Source: Meghimatium bilineatum | Lineage: Eukaryota; Mollusca; Gastropoda; Stylommatophora; Philomycidae | Reading direction: 5' to 3' | Assembly: GCA_034231615.1 (NCBI GenBank) | Contig: CM067316.1 | Coordinates: forward strand, 62,023,353-62,087,352 | Length of the DNA stretch: 64,000 nt | Shown: positions 22,320 through 29,514 of the stretch, piece by piece | Layout: every line of letters starts with the position of its first letter | Position numbering within the stretch: the stretch's first letter is position 1 | Position numbers and translations under genes: made by a program | The notes under the pieces: model-generated | The model's input: only the letters and a program-made list of their open reading frames with translations | The model's database searches: none | What the model was told of the DNA's origin: nothing

Positions 22320-23529
22320 TGGAAACAACAGACTTAACCATGTGACAGAATTCACATACCTAGGAAGTAATATAACAACAGACGGCAGGAGCAGCAAAGA
22401 AATACACAACAGATGTAGTAAAGCATACCAAGCCCTAGGGCAAATGACACCAATCTTCAGAAACAAAAATGTAGATTTAAACACCAAAATAACACTATTC
22501 AAAACTATTATTATGCCAATGTTGTGCTACCATTGCCAAACATGGATAACGACAGCACAAGATAAACGTAAACCTGTAACAGATGAAAAGGCATGCTTGC
22601 GCAGAATCATAAGAATATCGCTAAGAGACAAAGTGAGAAACGAGGACATTCGACAAAAAACAGTCATCACCCCAATCTTGGAATATATTAGGAGACAACA
22701 GACCAAATGGTTTACCAAATGGAAGTGTAGCATTGAAACCCATGAATTTTATAATATTGAAATATCTAACATAACCCATAAGAGTACTTTAAAAAATTAT
22801 ATTGAATTATCTTCCTTTTTGCCATAAACTCCTTTATGCCTTGCAATGTCAGGGGTAGTTCTCTGGTGATGGTTTTTGTGTGTGCTTCATATATGTTTGT
22901 TTTCATCAACTATTTTATTTGTGTAATCCATCATTTGCATGCTCTGCCCCTGGTTTTTTATCCATCGTGTCGGTACAGTAATGATTTTGAGGAGCACTCT
23001 CTGATGGTAGTCTTGAAGCATATGAAAACCACTTAATCTGTTGTCTTCTGATGTAATCGAGGATTGGCTTTGTGTTTGTTAGTCTTCTGATGCTTTCGCT
23101 TCTCATTCTGTCTCTTATTGTTACTCTGAGAATTCTACGTAGACACATCATTTCTATTGTGACAAGTTTTCTGTTTGCTTTTATTGTTATTGTTCATGTT
23201 TGACATTGGTAGCATAGTGAGGGTATGATATTGAATTATATGATACTGAAATCTATTTTACATTTATTTTTCAAATGTGTCTAGTGATTTCTGTTTACTA
23301 AAGATCATGCAACATGTTAAATAATAAACAAAACGTGTATTGGAATCTGTGTTTATTTTATTAAAGATCAAAGAAATATAACAAGCAAATAAAAGCAATA
23401 GTTTCATCATTCCAAAATTACTTACGGTTAGATGTATCGTCGAAGAACGATGTTCCATCTTGTCCTGAAGATAAGGAACAAGCTAGAAAAACCAAACAAA
23501 TAGCACGCGGAAAAATCTTCCGCGCCATT
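1240..23529 (-). CDS. Class I cytokine receptor-like gene, first seven coding exons (partial, continues past left edge)
   Basis: Cell-surface receptor of the gp130/LIFR/Domeless type, expected to bind a secreted cytokine and signal through JAK-STAT; the function is inferred from architecture. Coding exons in order: 23426-23528, 21473-21591, 12796-12991, 11535-11676, 7084-7238, 2815-2960 and 1240-1393, each with GT/AG borders. Joined, they read 338 residues with no stop. Visible are a signal peptide (about 1-22), an Ig-like domain (about 36-138; Cys52, Cys112 in a DAGPYGC context), a first fibronectin-III-like domain (about 141-238) with cysteine pairs Cys150/Cys161-Thr-Trp and Cys191/Cys199-Thr-Trp, and a second (about 240-338) ending in YWSDP (324-328) at the place of WSxWS. 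About ten N-glycosylation sequons are present. The transmembrane and cytoplasmic parts lie outside the window, so Box1/Box2 cannot be checked. An Ig/FN3 adhesion protein is the main alternative, but the CxW pairs and intron phases 1-2-1-0-1 argue against it. Confidence 0.8.
1428..1611. repeat. 46-bp minisatellite, about 4 copies
   Basis: The unit contains GAGGTGCAGCCTGTACAGGA and ATAGCTATTGAACTAC. It begins about 35 bp upstream of the acceptor of receptor exon 7, so that exon is bracketed by arrays. Confidence 0.9.
1635..1730. repeat. 23-bp minisatellite, 4 copies
   Basis: The unit contains GTATCGCCAGTACAGTGTGA, nearly identical between copies. Confidence 0.9.
1740..2270. other. Intron sequence with degenerate GATTTACA-type repeats
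   Basis: No gene is seen. From about 1880 to 2085 a degenerate unit around GATTTACATTTACAGAATATGA (22-30 bp spacing) recurs about eight times, an old tandem array. The rest is AT-rich. Confidence 0.55.
2270..2665 (-). mobile_element. LINE tail: end of RNase H domain
   Basis: Minus-strand reading gives CPGHAGVTGNE followed by ANVLADKALVNGTEI, the C-terminal GHxGxxxNExAD motif of a LINE RNase H, with in-frame stops. It lies in the intron between receptor exons 6 and 7. Confidence 0.65.
2815..2960 (-). CDS. Receptor coding exon 6: start of FN3 domain D2
   Basis: 146 bp, entered in phase 1 and left in phase 0. It encodes residues 240-287. KPEPVKNFTI is the proline-rich linker that opens the second FN3 of cytokine receptors, and CLLLSWYHSK carries the conserved B-strand Trp. 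The acceptor is AAATCTACAG and the donor is CAT|GTAAAT. The junction with exon 5 makes Val239. Confidence 0.82.
3105..3180 (-). mobile_element. Possible tRNA-like SINE fragment (B box)
   Basis: The minus strand has AAGGTTCAAATCCCATC, a good Pol III B box. No convincing A box is seen upstream, and no tRNA clover leaf can be drawn. Confidence 0.3.
3385..3650 (+). mobile_element. SINE-like dispersed repeat, family A
   Basis: Shares the order GGGAGCAAA…ACCTTCCATGCATG…GTGACTAAGGAG…GAAGTCGGATGTATCCG…CCGGACTACAACCTGC…GCAGGAGTTTGAGAA with copies at 31085-31325 and, for its right half, 30625-30800, 36440-36590 and 53042-53203. The complete element seems to be about 260 bp. The family is named here only by letter. 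Confidence 0.6.
3880..4105 (-). mobile_element. LINE 3' tail
   Basis: Contains TATTGCCTTGTGGCGTCAGG and AGAAGAGTTCTCTGGAGATG, the same 3' end seen at 22815-23045, 27185-27260 and (reverse) 33660-33715. The final part (AAACCATTTGATCTGCTGTC) parallels that of 23015-23045. Confidence 0.55.
4105..5225. other. Intron between receptor exons 5 and 6, nothing recognised
   Basis: No exon, array or clear transposon is seen on either strand. Confidence 0.5.
5225..5365 (-). mobile_element. LINE 3' tail fragment
   Basis: Nearly the same as 34510-34645: CGCAACGAAGGTTGGCTGCA, then GTGGTGCACTCTGCTAGACT and TCCCACTTGTATCTC. At 34.5 kb this sequence forms the tail of a recognisable minus-strand LINE. Confidence 0.55.
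5365..6225. other. Intron sequence, nothing recognised
   Basis: AT-rich. A short duplicated motif (CTAGGCCTAGATGATAAA) occurs at about 5640 and 5690. No exon or transposon is seen. Confidence 0.5.
6235..6830 (-). mobile_element. LINE tail: RNase H domain end, copy 1
   Basis: The minus-strand open frame 6808-6350 contains VREQWIEALRKARLKV, FVPGHVDALDNERADQLAS (RNase H GHxxxxxNExAD) and MARIIDQGLKCGVARSEH. It is a close relative of the copy at 7398-7864, with the same tail order ending in a TTAGTTAGT stretch. Confidence 0.75.
6840..6985 (-). mobile_element. SINE-like family A, degraded fragment
   Basis: TTCATTCTCAAACTCCTG…AGCAGGATATACTCC…ATGG matches the reversed right half of family A. Divergent. 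Confidence 0.4.
7084..7238 (-). CDS. Receptor coding exon 5: second half of D1 with second cysteine pair
   Basis: 155 bp, entered in phase 2 and left in phase 1. It encodes residues 188-238: DCPTPNINSCTW gives Cys191/Cys199, followed by YSVQVTVANTRKSARATS, a typical F-G strand of FN3 with the aromatic and small residues in register. The acceptor is CCTATTTTACAG and the donor is GTACGT. LINE tails of one family lie on both sides (6235-6808 and 7398-8690). Three 20-bp repeat copies sit about 45 bp upstream of the acceptor. Confidence 0.84.
7280..7346. repeat. 20-bp minisatellite, 3 copies
   Basis: The unit is TGTAGGGAGACCACTTGTGA, perfect or nearly so, about 45 bp upstream of the acceptor of receptor exon 5. 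Confidence 0.9.
7398..8695 (-). mobile_element. LINE fragment: RT C-terminus plus RNase H, copy 2
   Basis: The minus-strand frame 8558-7890 reads the RT thumb/connection (LHRIQNAAMRIILGCTRDTS, RYLLDCPTAEHRLQY) into RNase H IYTDGSV and TTSSLTMETMAMTRAFEWL. After a frame break, 7864-7628 gives LPGHVGVVGNERAGQLAS, and 7620-7402 gives the tail WTCPVCSDDDPTTN. Upstream of 8558, FREHVDHIIIRAGKGLAAMK extends it to about 8690. Frameshifts and stops make it inactive. Confidence 0.85.
8915..9092. repeat. 35-bp minisatellite, 5 copies
   Basis: The unit contains AATGCAGACATATACACCTG followed by TTTCATTGACTACTC. The copies are almost identical. Confidence 0.93.
9093..9420 (+). mobile_element. LINE reverse-transcriptase fragment
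   Basis: IDKAFDCVTHQKLWN is the RT motif of LINE elements (FDYxKAFDxVxHxxLW). It is followed by a frameshifted block matching EQxxxVRxxGxTxWF…KG and ICLTYTQ. It is probably the upstream part of the element whose tail is at 9950-10615, split by the 26-bp array. Confidence 0.65.
9550..9738. repeat. 26-bp minisatellite, about 7 copies
   Basis: The unit contains TACTTTCTGCTTCAGCAAGT with ATAGTC. The copies are nearly perfect. It sits inside the LINE remnant. Confidence 0.93.
9945..10615 (+). mobile_element. LINE ORF2 C-terminal tail
   Basis: VHQFQYLGTTITADGRSSTE, IPILTYGCESWTINKLESGR, MWFYRRMLRIPWTARKTNVE and RKKQSSFFGHFMRQ form the standard C-terminal region after the RT domain, ending near ATRHGT and a (GAT)n run. 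A frameshift lies at about 10130. The same family is at 58640-58970, with long near-identical stretches, and its tail reappears at 23590-23760. Confidence 0.85.
10615..11085. other. Unassigned intron sequence
   Basis: Minus-strand frame 10898-10491 is open but matches nothing I recognise (VVIIEPTQPALRAYNNRRSG). A short (TA)n tract lies at about 10931-10949. Confidence 0.4.
11130..11400 (+). mobile_element. Dispersed repeat, family D
   Basis: Shares ordered blocks with 63160-63385: GGTCAGGCTATCCCCCTATA, GAGCAGGACCATAGTCCTGC, ATGCTGAAGTCAGAGATACC and ACTTGCTGTGTAGACATG. The class is not known. Confidence 0.55.
11535..11676 (-). CDS. Receptor coding exon 4: first half of FN3 domain D1 with first CxW cysteine pair
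   Basis: 142 bp, entered in phase 1 and left in phase 2. It encodes residues 140-186, including VTNFQC and NWDEFMTCTW, the C-x10-C-x-W arrangement that marks the N-terminal FN3 of class I cytokine receptors (Cys150, Cys161, Trp163). Sequons NVT and NWT are present. The acceptor is TGCTTTACCAG and the donor is GTAAGG. The spliced junction makes Tyr140. Confidence 0.84.
12078..12725. repeat. 20-bp minisatellite, about 32 copies
   Basis: The unit is TACAGATTGTACTAAAGTGC with A/C and T variants at the last base and occasional TGCAGA or TACATA copies. Decayed units continue to about 12780, next to the donor of receptor exon 3. Confidence 0.96.
12796..12991 (-). CDS. Receptor coding exon 3: second half of Ig-like domain
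   Basis: 196 bp, residues 75-139 plus one base (phase 1). The motif LRDAGPYGCYVG is the classical D-x-G-x-Y-x-C signature of an Ig F strand. Extra cysteines (Cys81 and the FCQDE cysteine) may form a second bridge. The acceptor is TATGTGTAG and the donor is GTAAGT. The 20-bp minisatellite lies just downstream of the donor in gene orientation, separated by about 60-70 bp of degenerate units. Confidence 0.85.
13411..15550. repeat. 29-bp minisatellite, about 74 copies
   Basis: The unit contains GGAATGATGTGTTAAATCTG and TCAACAGAT. Two common variants differ at one base (AATGATG / AATCATG). A third (GATAAAATG) is scattered from 14400 on and fills the last seven units (about 15350-15540). Confidence 0.97.
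15653..15714. repeat. 15-bp repeat, 4 copies
   Basis: The unit is CTCATCATTATAAGC, perfect apart from the last copy. Confidence 0.9.
15720..16670. other. Intron sequence between two large arrays, nothing recognised
   Basis: AT-rich sequence of receptor intron 2 with no exon or clear repeat. Confidence 0.5.
16676..19926. repeat. 25/23-bp minisatellite with higher-order structure, about 133 copies
   Basis: The core is AGTCATGTAGGTAATCAATG, followed by a short variable part: CTCAC, CTCTC or ATCTC (25-bp units), or CTC (23-bp units). From 16676 to about 17555 all units are 25 bp. After that 23-bp units alternate with 25-bp units and a TCTATG variant appears, giving repeating multi-unit blocks. 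Confidence 0.97.
19980..20480 (-). mobile_element. LINE tail with zinc-finger-like C terminus
   Basis: Minus strand: WTRWPGHMVRMKEHRPPKRL, LLYGEFQTGSCKAGGQKKHF, KDTLKTLLT, and after a stop SWENLAQYRSDWCQRIKSGA, AAAESLRHI, HTCPECNRQFQARIGTH. This is the common LINE C terminus ending in a CPxCxxxFxxxxGxxxH finger. A plus-strand relative is at 29890-30200. Confidence 0.7.
20780..21085 (+). other. Unassigned block, possibly a repeat body
   Basis: A GC-richer block than its surroundings with the open frame SVILTWFDQPVKAVTGMWQL and WEPQVGAEYQVGTKDELTT. It is not recognised as a protein family and has no splice-site pair in phase with the receptor. It may be a SINE or non-autonomous element body. 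Confidence 0.3.
21107..21262. repeat. 29-bp repeat, about 5 copies, then decayed units to 21385
   Basis: The unit contains CACCCAACACAAATAAAATG and TTGACCTGG. Decayed copies continue towards receptor exon 2, whose donor is at 21472. Confidence 0.9.
21473..21591 (-). CDS. Receptor coding exon 2: first half of Ig-like domain
   Basis: 119 bp, entered in phase 1 and left in phase 0. It encodes residues 35-74, including a YLFVGDDLILNCS strand typical of the B-strand cysteine of Ig domains (Cys52), with sequons at NCS, NFT and NIS. The acceptor is TATATACAG and the donor is CAG|GTAGAG. The split of one Ig domain over two exons matches the next exon, which carries the F-strand cysteine. Confidence 0.8.
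21840..21930 (-). mobile_element. Penelope-like terminal-repeat fragment (tentative)
   Basis: Read on the minus strand: TTTCTTGAAAAAAAGGCACG, a short stem, then GGACCACAACATAG, and GAAAATTGTCC. It parallels both arms of the foldback insertion at 51971-52433. Confidence 0.4.
22284..22320. repeat. (TA)n microsatellite
   Basis: A run of TA dinucleotides with one break, directly before a LINE tail. Confidence 0.9.
22335..22770 (+). mobile_element. LINE ORF2 C-terminal tail
   Basis: EFTYLGSNITTDGRSSKEIH, KITLFKTIIMPMLCY, CQTWITTAQDKRK, CLRRIIRISLRDKVRNEDIR and ILEYIRRQQTKWF show the post-RT region. The 3' end is lost. It faces the minus-strand tail at 22815-23160. Confidence 0.8.
22815..23160 (-). 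mobile_element. LINE ORF2 C-terminal tail (same family, opposite strand)
   Basis: CLRRILRVTIRDRMRSESIR, ILDYIRRQQIKWFSYASRL, TMDKKPGAEHANDG, and the 3' end with GTTCTCTGGTGATGG and GCCTTGCAATGTCAGG. Confidence 0.78.
23426..23529 (-). CDS. Receptor coding exon 1: start codon and signal peptide
   Basis: The ATG is at 23528-23526 and the exon encodes 34 residues plus one base (phase 1). Residues 1-22 are basic (MARK) followed by a hydrophobic run (AICLVFLACSL), a good signal peptide. The donor GTAAGT is perfect. The acceptor (TTTATTTCAG) lies one base before the ATG, so the 5' leader must come from another exon or be trans-spliced. The phase-1 end joins exon 2 to make Pro35. A LINE tail begins about 60 bp upstream. 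Confidence 0.82.
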
Positions 23530-23589
23530 CTGAAATAAACAATTTCATTTGAAAAACAATTGTAAAGAAAGCAAAAAGTTAAATACATC

Positions 23590-23765
23590 ATCATCAGGTG
23601 CTATGTCAACTGGCTATGCCGACATGGATATCCACAACTCTCTTTTTACAGTATCTTTTATCAGGATCGTTGTTGACTCTTTGCCATGCCATGATGTTAG
23701 ACTATCTAATAGTTTCTCATGGTGTCATCTCATTTTCGTGTAGCATAAGATCCAGAGGAATGGAA
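23590..23765 (-). mobile_element. LINE 3' tail just upstream of receptor exon 1
   Basis: ATCATCATCAGGTGCTATG…CAACTCTC…TTGCCATGCCATGATGTTAG…GTTTCTCATG is a diverged reverse copy of the 3' end at 10490-10615. It starts about 60 bp upstream of the splice acceptor of the start exon. Confidence 0.6.
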
Positions 23766-23824
23766 TCCACTATAATTTAAATTTGCCAAAACTATTGATA
23801 ACTTTTATCTGTCCATCCGCTGAG

Positions 23825-24000
23825 GGCACCACACAAAGCATGGGCTATAACTTCATAGCTTCAAGAAATAATCCCCAGATCTAACCAAAAATCCACTTTG
23901 AAAACTAAATGTATGAATGTATGAGCAGGATTAAATTCCATGACTTCTTGTTCACAAATCAAACAAATTAACCACTGTGCCATTGAGATCTAAAATTTCG
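23825..24000 (-). mobile_element. tRNA-derived SINE, family B
   Basis: On the minus strand an A-box-like TGGCACAGTGGTTAA is followed by a decayed B box. The body AAAGTGGATTTTTGG…GGGGATTATTTCTTGAAGCT is shared with 62885-63060. Confidence 0.65.
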
Positions 24001-24079
24001 GATAAATCGTCAACATAGTAGTCAAATATAACCTTATTTGTTACTTGTAAACCTACAACCAGAACACCAACAGGGAAAT

Positions 24080-24725
24080 TCTGCAATAATTATGATGCAG
24101 AAATCCAGGCAATTAGTGTAGCAACTAAAAAACTGAACTCCAACTCTGGCCTACAGCCCGTGGTATTCCTGACAGATGCAAGGTCAGTGCTTCAAGCTCT
24201 CCAGTCTGGAAAACTAACAGACTTGAAAAAACTACTTAGTGAATTGTCTTACCAGTATAGGGTAACCATGCAGTAGATACCCTCTCACTGTGGAATACCA
24301 GGAAATGAAAAAGCAGACCAACTGGCTAAGGAAGGTGCTGCCGAAGACCAACTAGATATACCAATCACCTACCATAAGAAAAAAACAGATGATCAAGAAA
24401 GCCACAAACACCAATACAAGATGACTATCACATTATGAATAGATGAGAACAAGTTATAATTCTATGCTTCAGAACAGGACACAACCGACTCCGCAGTCAC
24501 ATGTATACAAAGTTCAAGATTGGCAACACAGCCATGTGTACATGTGGACAGGCAGCACAGAGTGGCAAAGATATACTTCAAGAGTGTTCTGAGCATGAAA
24601 CGCTGAGGCAGACATATTGGCCAGAGGAAACAAAACTGGAAACAAAGCTCTATTGGCCACTGTATGAACTACAAAAGACAGTGAATTTTATTCAGGAGAC
24701 AGAATTACAGATATAGACATGTTTC
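24080..24725 (+). mobile_element. LINE RNase H domain and tail
   Basis: YDAEIQAISVATKKLNS, VVFLTDARSVLQALQSGKL, IPSHCGIPGNEKADQLAKEG and CTCGQAAQSGKDILQECS: an RNase H domain with D, E and D positions visible, then the Cys-rich tail. It contains stops (e.g. before IPSHCG). Confidence 0.8.
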
Positions 24726-24779
24726 AAGTGAACGAAAGATGAAGAACTTATAAATCTGAGGTAGCCTACATTTTCTTCA

Positions 24780-24865
24780 GCTTTCATTATGTTTCTCAAC
24801 TCCCGCTTGATCTCTCTTATCTAGCAAGAATGACTGAATGGTCCTATTAGATTTCCAGCAGGGTG
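24780..24865 (-). mobile_element. SINE-like family A, 3' fragment
   Basis: TCTCAACTCCCGCTTGATCT and GTCCTATTAGATTTCCAGCA match the reversed 3' part of family A. Confidence 0.55.
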
Positions 24866-26110
24866 GGTGACCTTCCATAACTAATAGGTATAAGTGTTAC
24901 CAGTTGTTTTATGGTGACTCATCTTGGTAACACATACTAAGTTACCGGGTAGTTATACTATAAAAAATAATACTTTTTTTTGTTTATTTTGACATTTGCC
25001 CTGTGTTACCCCAGCCACATATTTCTTGTTTAGGGTCGTTACCTGACACTGGAACATCTATCCCTTGATTTTCCATAGCTAATACTTTGTTTTCTGGAAG
25101 CTTGCGCCAAAATCCTATTGCGGTCCCAAAACTTAGCCCAAAATTAAATATGGCCAAACCCCTGAATTATAATTGCGTCCTGAAAGAGTTAATTAACACA
25201 AACAAAGGTTATTCATACGGAGACTTTCCTGCGAAAACAACCGAGATGACAACGAGCACCGTCTCAAATCAGAACTAAAAACTATAAAATTGTATGTGTC
25301 CAACATAATTAAATAATAACAATATTAAATTTATATATAACAACTAATAATAATAATAACATTAACTTGAGTCCAAACCTGAAATACCAGGAAATTATCC
25401 GGCATTTGAGAAAATTTACAGAATAACTTGACAATCATGACACAGAGAAAGTAGGTCGTGTGCATAGTTGCCACAGTTTGATTTCGTTTATGAAAACAGG
25501 TTGCTGTGTGGTATTTTCTAACAGAAAGTGATAAGAGTGATAGCTAGCTATATAAATAATATTCATAGTTTAATGGTAAGCTTAGATCTAGTATTATATA
25601 TTGTAATGTTTTACAACATAATGTGCGAAATTTGTTGTCATTAAAATTTAATATAGGCTAAATCTTACATATACAAAGATCTCACTTAAAACGTACCCTC
25701 TTCGCATTTAGAATGTAGGCGGAACCTAAGATTTCTCTAGGATATGTACTTTTTCTCAGAAAATGACTTTCACTATCTAGAAGGCGGTTAATCCGTATTT
25801 ACTACTGGGTAAGTTGTACCGTTTAAATAATAACGGACATTTGCCTATTTCATAGCAACTCCCTCAATTTAATTAAATGCGATTTTGTTTCTCCAAAATA
25901 TAAATTCATCGTAACAGTAATGGAGAGTCAGAAATGAAAGCATTAGGGACTAACTATGCTAGTTCTTGATTATAAGGTCAAAGGACAACATATTAATTGG
26001 TTTGCATAGGGCCTATGGTACCAAACTACCGTCAGATAATGATGAAATGATCCCTTTAGCTGAAAACAGGTAGCTCTTGACAGCCATAGTATATCTGACA
26101 GAAGCACATG
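24865..26110. other. Intergenic, nothing recognised apart from one short dispersed block
   Basis: GACATTTGCCCTGTGTTACC followed by CCAGCC at about 24990-25015 recurs at about 29421-29447. No coding signal is seen. Confidence 0.45.
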
Positions 26111-26179
26111 TTCTTCTTAGTTTTTGTAACTGAAGCTACGCCCGGACTTATATAACGTTGTTTCAAATGCAAGGTTGTG

Positions 26180-26305
26180 CAAGCGAGGTTTAGAGATGCA
26201 TGTTCAGTCCCCGATGGAAGGCATTCTTGTGCGCCAGGAACGAGGTTTCGAAATTCATGTTTAGTCCTCGAAGGAAGGCATACCAGTTCGCCAGGATTCC
26301 CACGT
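26180..26305. repeat. 57-bp imperfect tandem duplication
   Basis: GAGGTTTAGAGATGCATGTT…GGAAGGCATTC…GCGCCAGGA is followed directly by GAGGTTTCGAAATTCATGTT…GGAAGGCATAC…TCGCCAGGA. Confidence 0.75.
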
Positions 26306-26629
26306 CCAGTTTGAAGTACAACAAACACTTGTGCAACAATATCCGACAGCCTGGATATTTTCATCATCCATGGTTATTATTTGATAGAAAACAAAAGTAA
26401 GAAATTAAGATGAGATGTGACAATGATGATTTTTTTTCCACATAAGATAGGTTGTCAGCCTATTCATCAATTTACCTTAGTCACCTACTGTAACATGTTT
26501 GGAAAGAAGAAAGCTGTTCTATTCTTTGCTCCGTGAACTATAAGTCCAGACCCAAATTGCCACACGGGCAGCCGTTAGATATAATTCCCAAAAATGTATG
26601 CGATGTACATAAATAATTGATGCAAAAAT

Positions 26630-26830
26630 TCAATGGTAGACCATACAAAACATGGATTAAAGAAGTAAAAGAAGCCACGGAAACAAGCATCTATGAAACA
26701 CACAAAACAACAGTCTCCATAGATCCCTTATTTCCATGACGCTACAGGGCACAAAGGTGTAAAGCGGGAAAGTCTATTCTTTCAACCCTGGACAAAAATC
26801 CAATTAATTATATCAGAACTGTGACCATAC
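26630..26830 (+). mobile_element. LINE tail fragment
   Basis: GRPYKTWIKEVKEATETSIY then KTTVSIDPLFP and RAQRCKAGKSILSTL resemble the GRPxxTWxxxVKE end of LINE ORF2. The last part resembles 63530-63600. Confidence 0.5.
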
Positions 26831-26949
26831 AAAATATATAAGGTTGTGGTTCAGATAGCACTGCAATCACAACCTCCAAGGTTAATACTGCAATCTTTTG
26901 TTTTCCCATGTCTGTATTTTATACTGTTCTCCAGAAATAAGGTTAAGCT

Positions 26950-27265
26950 AAGACTGGAGATTAAGTTAAGTCTCGAAATGAGTGATGGCTGCCATGGCAA
27001 AGTTGAATGTGATTTGGAAAAGTAAGGTCAGTATTACAGTAAAGATCAATCTATTGAGATCACTAGTGCTATGTAAACTTGTATACGGATGTGAAACCTG
27101 GACACGCAATGCAACACCTTATATGGAACAGCTTACAAATATATGCATATATCGCACAATGTCCTTAATCCTTGGTTAACCATTTAGGCCCCTATATCTT
27201 GCAGCGTCGGTGGTAGAAGAGTTCTCCGGAGATGCCTTTCTTGCATGCTTCATGCATAATCGCTC
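26950..27265 (+). mobile_element. LINE ORF2 C-terminal fragment
   Basis: MAAMAKLNVIWKSKVSITVK and NLLRSLVLCKLVYGCETWTR, then a jump to the shared 3' end (GTAGAAGAGTTCTCCGGAGA). Confidence 0.7.
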
Positions 27266-27269
27266 ATAA

Positions 27270-27700
27270 TCCCTAAGGATCGAAGCAAGAACAACAACCC
27301 ACGAGTTTATTTTTACCGTGGTTTGTGAATTATACTGTTTATTTCCACTTTCCAGTATTTTCTTATGCCTATTTCGCCTTATGTAGCCCCAGAAAATAAT
27401 GTGTATGAAATGTACTTACCTCGCCATAATAAAGAATATCATAAGAGTGGCAACAGTGAATAGTATTATAATCCCGTGAAGTCGGGGGTGGCTACACTGG
27501 GTAGTCTGCTTTTACACTGAAAAGCGGCCCGTAGTACTAGCACTTTCTTATAAGACATGTGGAGGAAATCCCAACAAACTACCACACGTAGATTTCAAAA
27601 TGAGGACAAAGTAGCTGTGTGAAAAAAAGTGATAGGAAAAAAAGCGTGGGTGTCCGCCGAATAGGTCAAGGTATGTCAGGTGACTTATTACTACCCCCCC
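27270..27700. other. Intergenic, nothing recognised; ends in poly-C
   Basis: No coding signal. A C10 tract lies at about 27695-27704. Confidence 0.45.
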
Positions 27701-27719
27701 CCCCCAATGGAATTACTAA

Positions 27720-27870
27720 ATTAATAATAAGACCCATAACCCATTCGGGTCGTAGGGGTGCCATACTGGAGACATCAACAGAAAATTATCTCTAAACAAC
27801 TCTATCATCAGCCATTCTGAACAGTGTAGAAAAATCAGGCCATTCCTTGACGTTACCAATCCAGTATTTT
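27720..27870 (+). mobile_element. Dispersed repeat, right part of family D
   Basis: AACCCATTCGGGTCGTAGGGGT, GGAGACATCAACAGAAAA and CAGCCATTCTGAACAGTGTA parallel 63400-63520. Confidence 0.5.
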
Positions 27871-27937
27871 TTCAGTTTCCTGCTAGTTAAATTACTAACT
27901 AGTATTGATTTAAAAAATACTAAACAAAATTCTAAAT

Positions 27938-28218
27938 CAACAGAATAAACTTAATAATCTACTACCCTTCTTCTATCCAATCCTTGTTAATAATCTACTA
28001 CCCTTCTTCTATCCAACTACAACTTAATAATCTACTACCCTTCTTAATAATCTACTACCCTTCTTCTATCTAATCCGCGATAACACATGTTCAGATATAC
28101 TAAACAAAATTCTTAATCAACAGAATAAACTTAATAATCTACTACCCTTCTTCTATCCAATAAAAACGTAATAATCTACTACCCTTCTTAATAATCTACT
28201 ACCCTTCTTCTATCCAAT
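27938..28218. repeat. Compound tandem repeat of a TTAATAATCTACTACCCTTC unit
   Basis: About nine copies of TTAATAATCTACTACCCTTC with variable spacers (TTCTATCCAA and longer), including a duplicated 100-bp block. Confidence 0.85.
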
Positions 28219-28754
28219 CCTTGTAAACAAATTCCGCGAATACACATGTTCATATATATATACATATATTTCATCGCTTTGATTCCACAAGTTTTTACAC
28301 TTGATAAAGTAAAGGTATGTCCCATGACAGCAACCTGCCGTTGGGGATGAAGATAACTCTTCATATACTAAGCCACGTCAACTATTAGGTGGGGTGGCCA
28401 GTTCCCTTCCTTGCTGTATTTACCTCCCCTAACACATGCGTCAGGTACTAATTTACAGCTGAGTCGACTGATATACACTTGATATTTTCATTTTAATTCC
28501 ATCAGCATTTCAACTTTTCTACTTTTGCCCTCCCCATCTTGTAGTCTTTGTCTTCCTCTCGTCATTTTTTCTTGTCATGCTTATTTACTTGTGCTTCTCC
28601 CATCTCATCCTCGCTTTTTTTCTTCATTTCCTCACATCACCACCGAACCCATTGTGCATCTCTGTGTAAAAATGTATTGTATGTCTTCTTCTTCTGCGTT
28701 CAGCATCTGTGGTCATGCTATACCGTCAGGCATGTCGTCAAGACGAAGTCCACT

Positions 28755-29340
28755 GTCTTCTCCAGGTCAGAGCGGCTGCCCCATAGCTTTTGCCTCAAGT
28801 CTGTATCCTCTGGCTAAGTCTGCTGTCTATGCTCTCCTGAAGTATGTGTTCCGGAGTCTTGGTTCCGGATCCACATAGACATTCATCTGTGTATGAGATC
28901 CTTAATCGATAAAGGTGACCCAACAGTCTGCAGTGGCCTGTTCTAAGGCGAAATATTGTGGTCTGTTGATATCTCTGGAGGAGATGTATTGCATCATGTT
29001 CGTATTCCCCTTCCATTTCTTTCTTCCACTTTGCTGTGTATGTATTGCGGATTATTGTTTTTACTTCTCCGTAAGACAGTGGGTGTCTGTGTTGCTCCAT
29101 TTCGCTTCCTGCCTTTGACAGAGCCTCCGCTTTCTCATTTCCCATGATTCCACAGTGTGATGGTATCCACCGAAGGGCAATAGCTGTTGATTTTTGGATC
29201 TGTTTTAGCTCATGTCTGATGTTGTGCATAAAGCTTTCGTTTCTGTTGCTCTGGATTGATTCCAGTAGGGATCTGCAATCTGTGAATATGATTGTATGTC
29301 TGCTTTCTATTATCCTTGTAAAGGCCTTCTAGTCGAAACT
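28755..29340 (-). mobile_element. LINE RNase H domain
   Basis: Minus strand: FTDCRSLLESI, IRHELKQIQKSTAIAL, RWIPSHCGIMGNEKAEALSK, YQQTTIFRLRTGHCRLLGHL, CLCGSGTKTPEHILQE. The RNase H and the Cys-rich tail are open over 144 residues, one of the better preserved fragments. Confidence 0.85.
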
Positions 29341-29514
29341 TAACCTGCAGCTGTTTCTCATTGTTAGTATGTTTTATTTATAAATATTGATAACTCTTAT
29401 ATCTATTTCAGTTCACCTTGACATTTTCCCTGTGTTACCCCAGCCCTCGCTTCTCCAGTAACGGGGTTTTCCCCAAACACGAGGTTTATCTGCAGATAAA
29501 CTGTTTCCTATACT

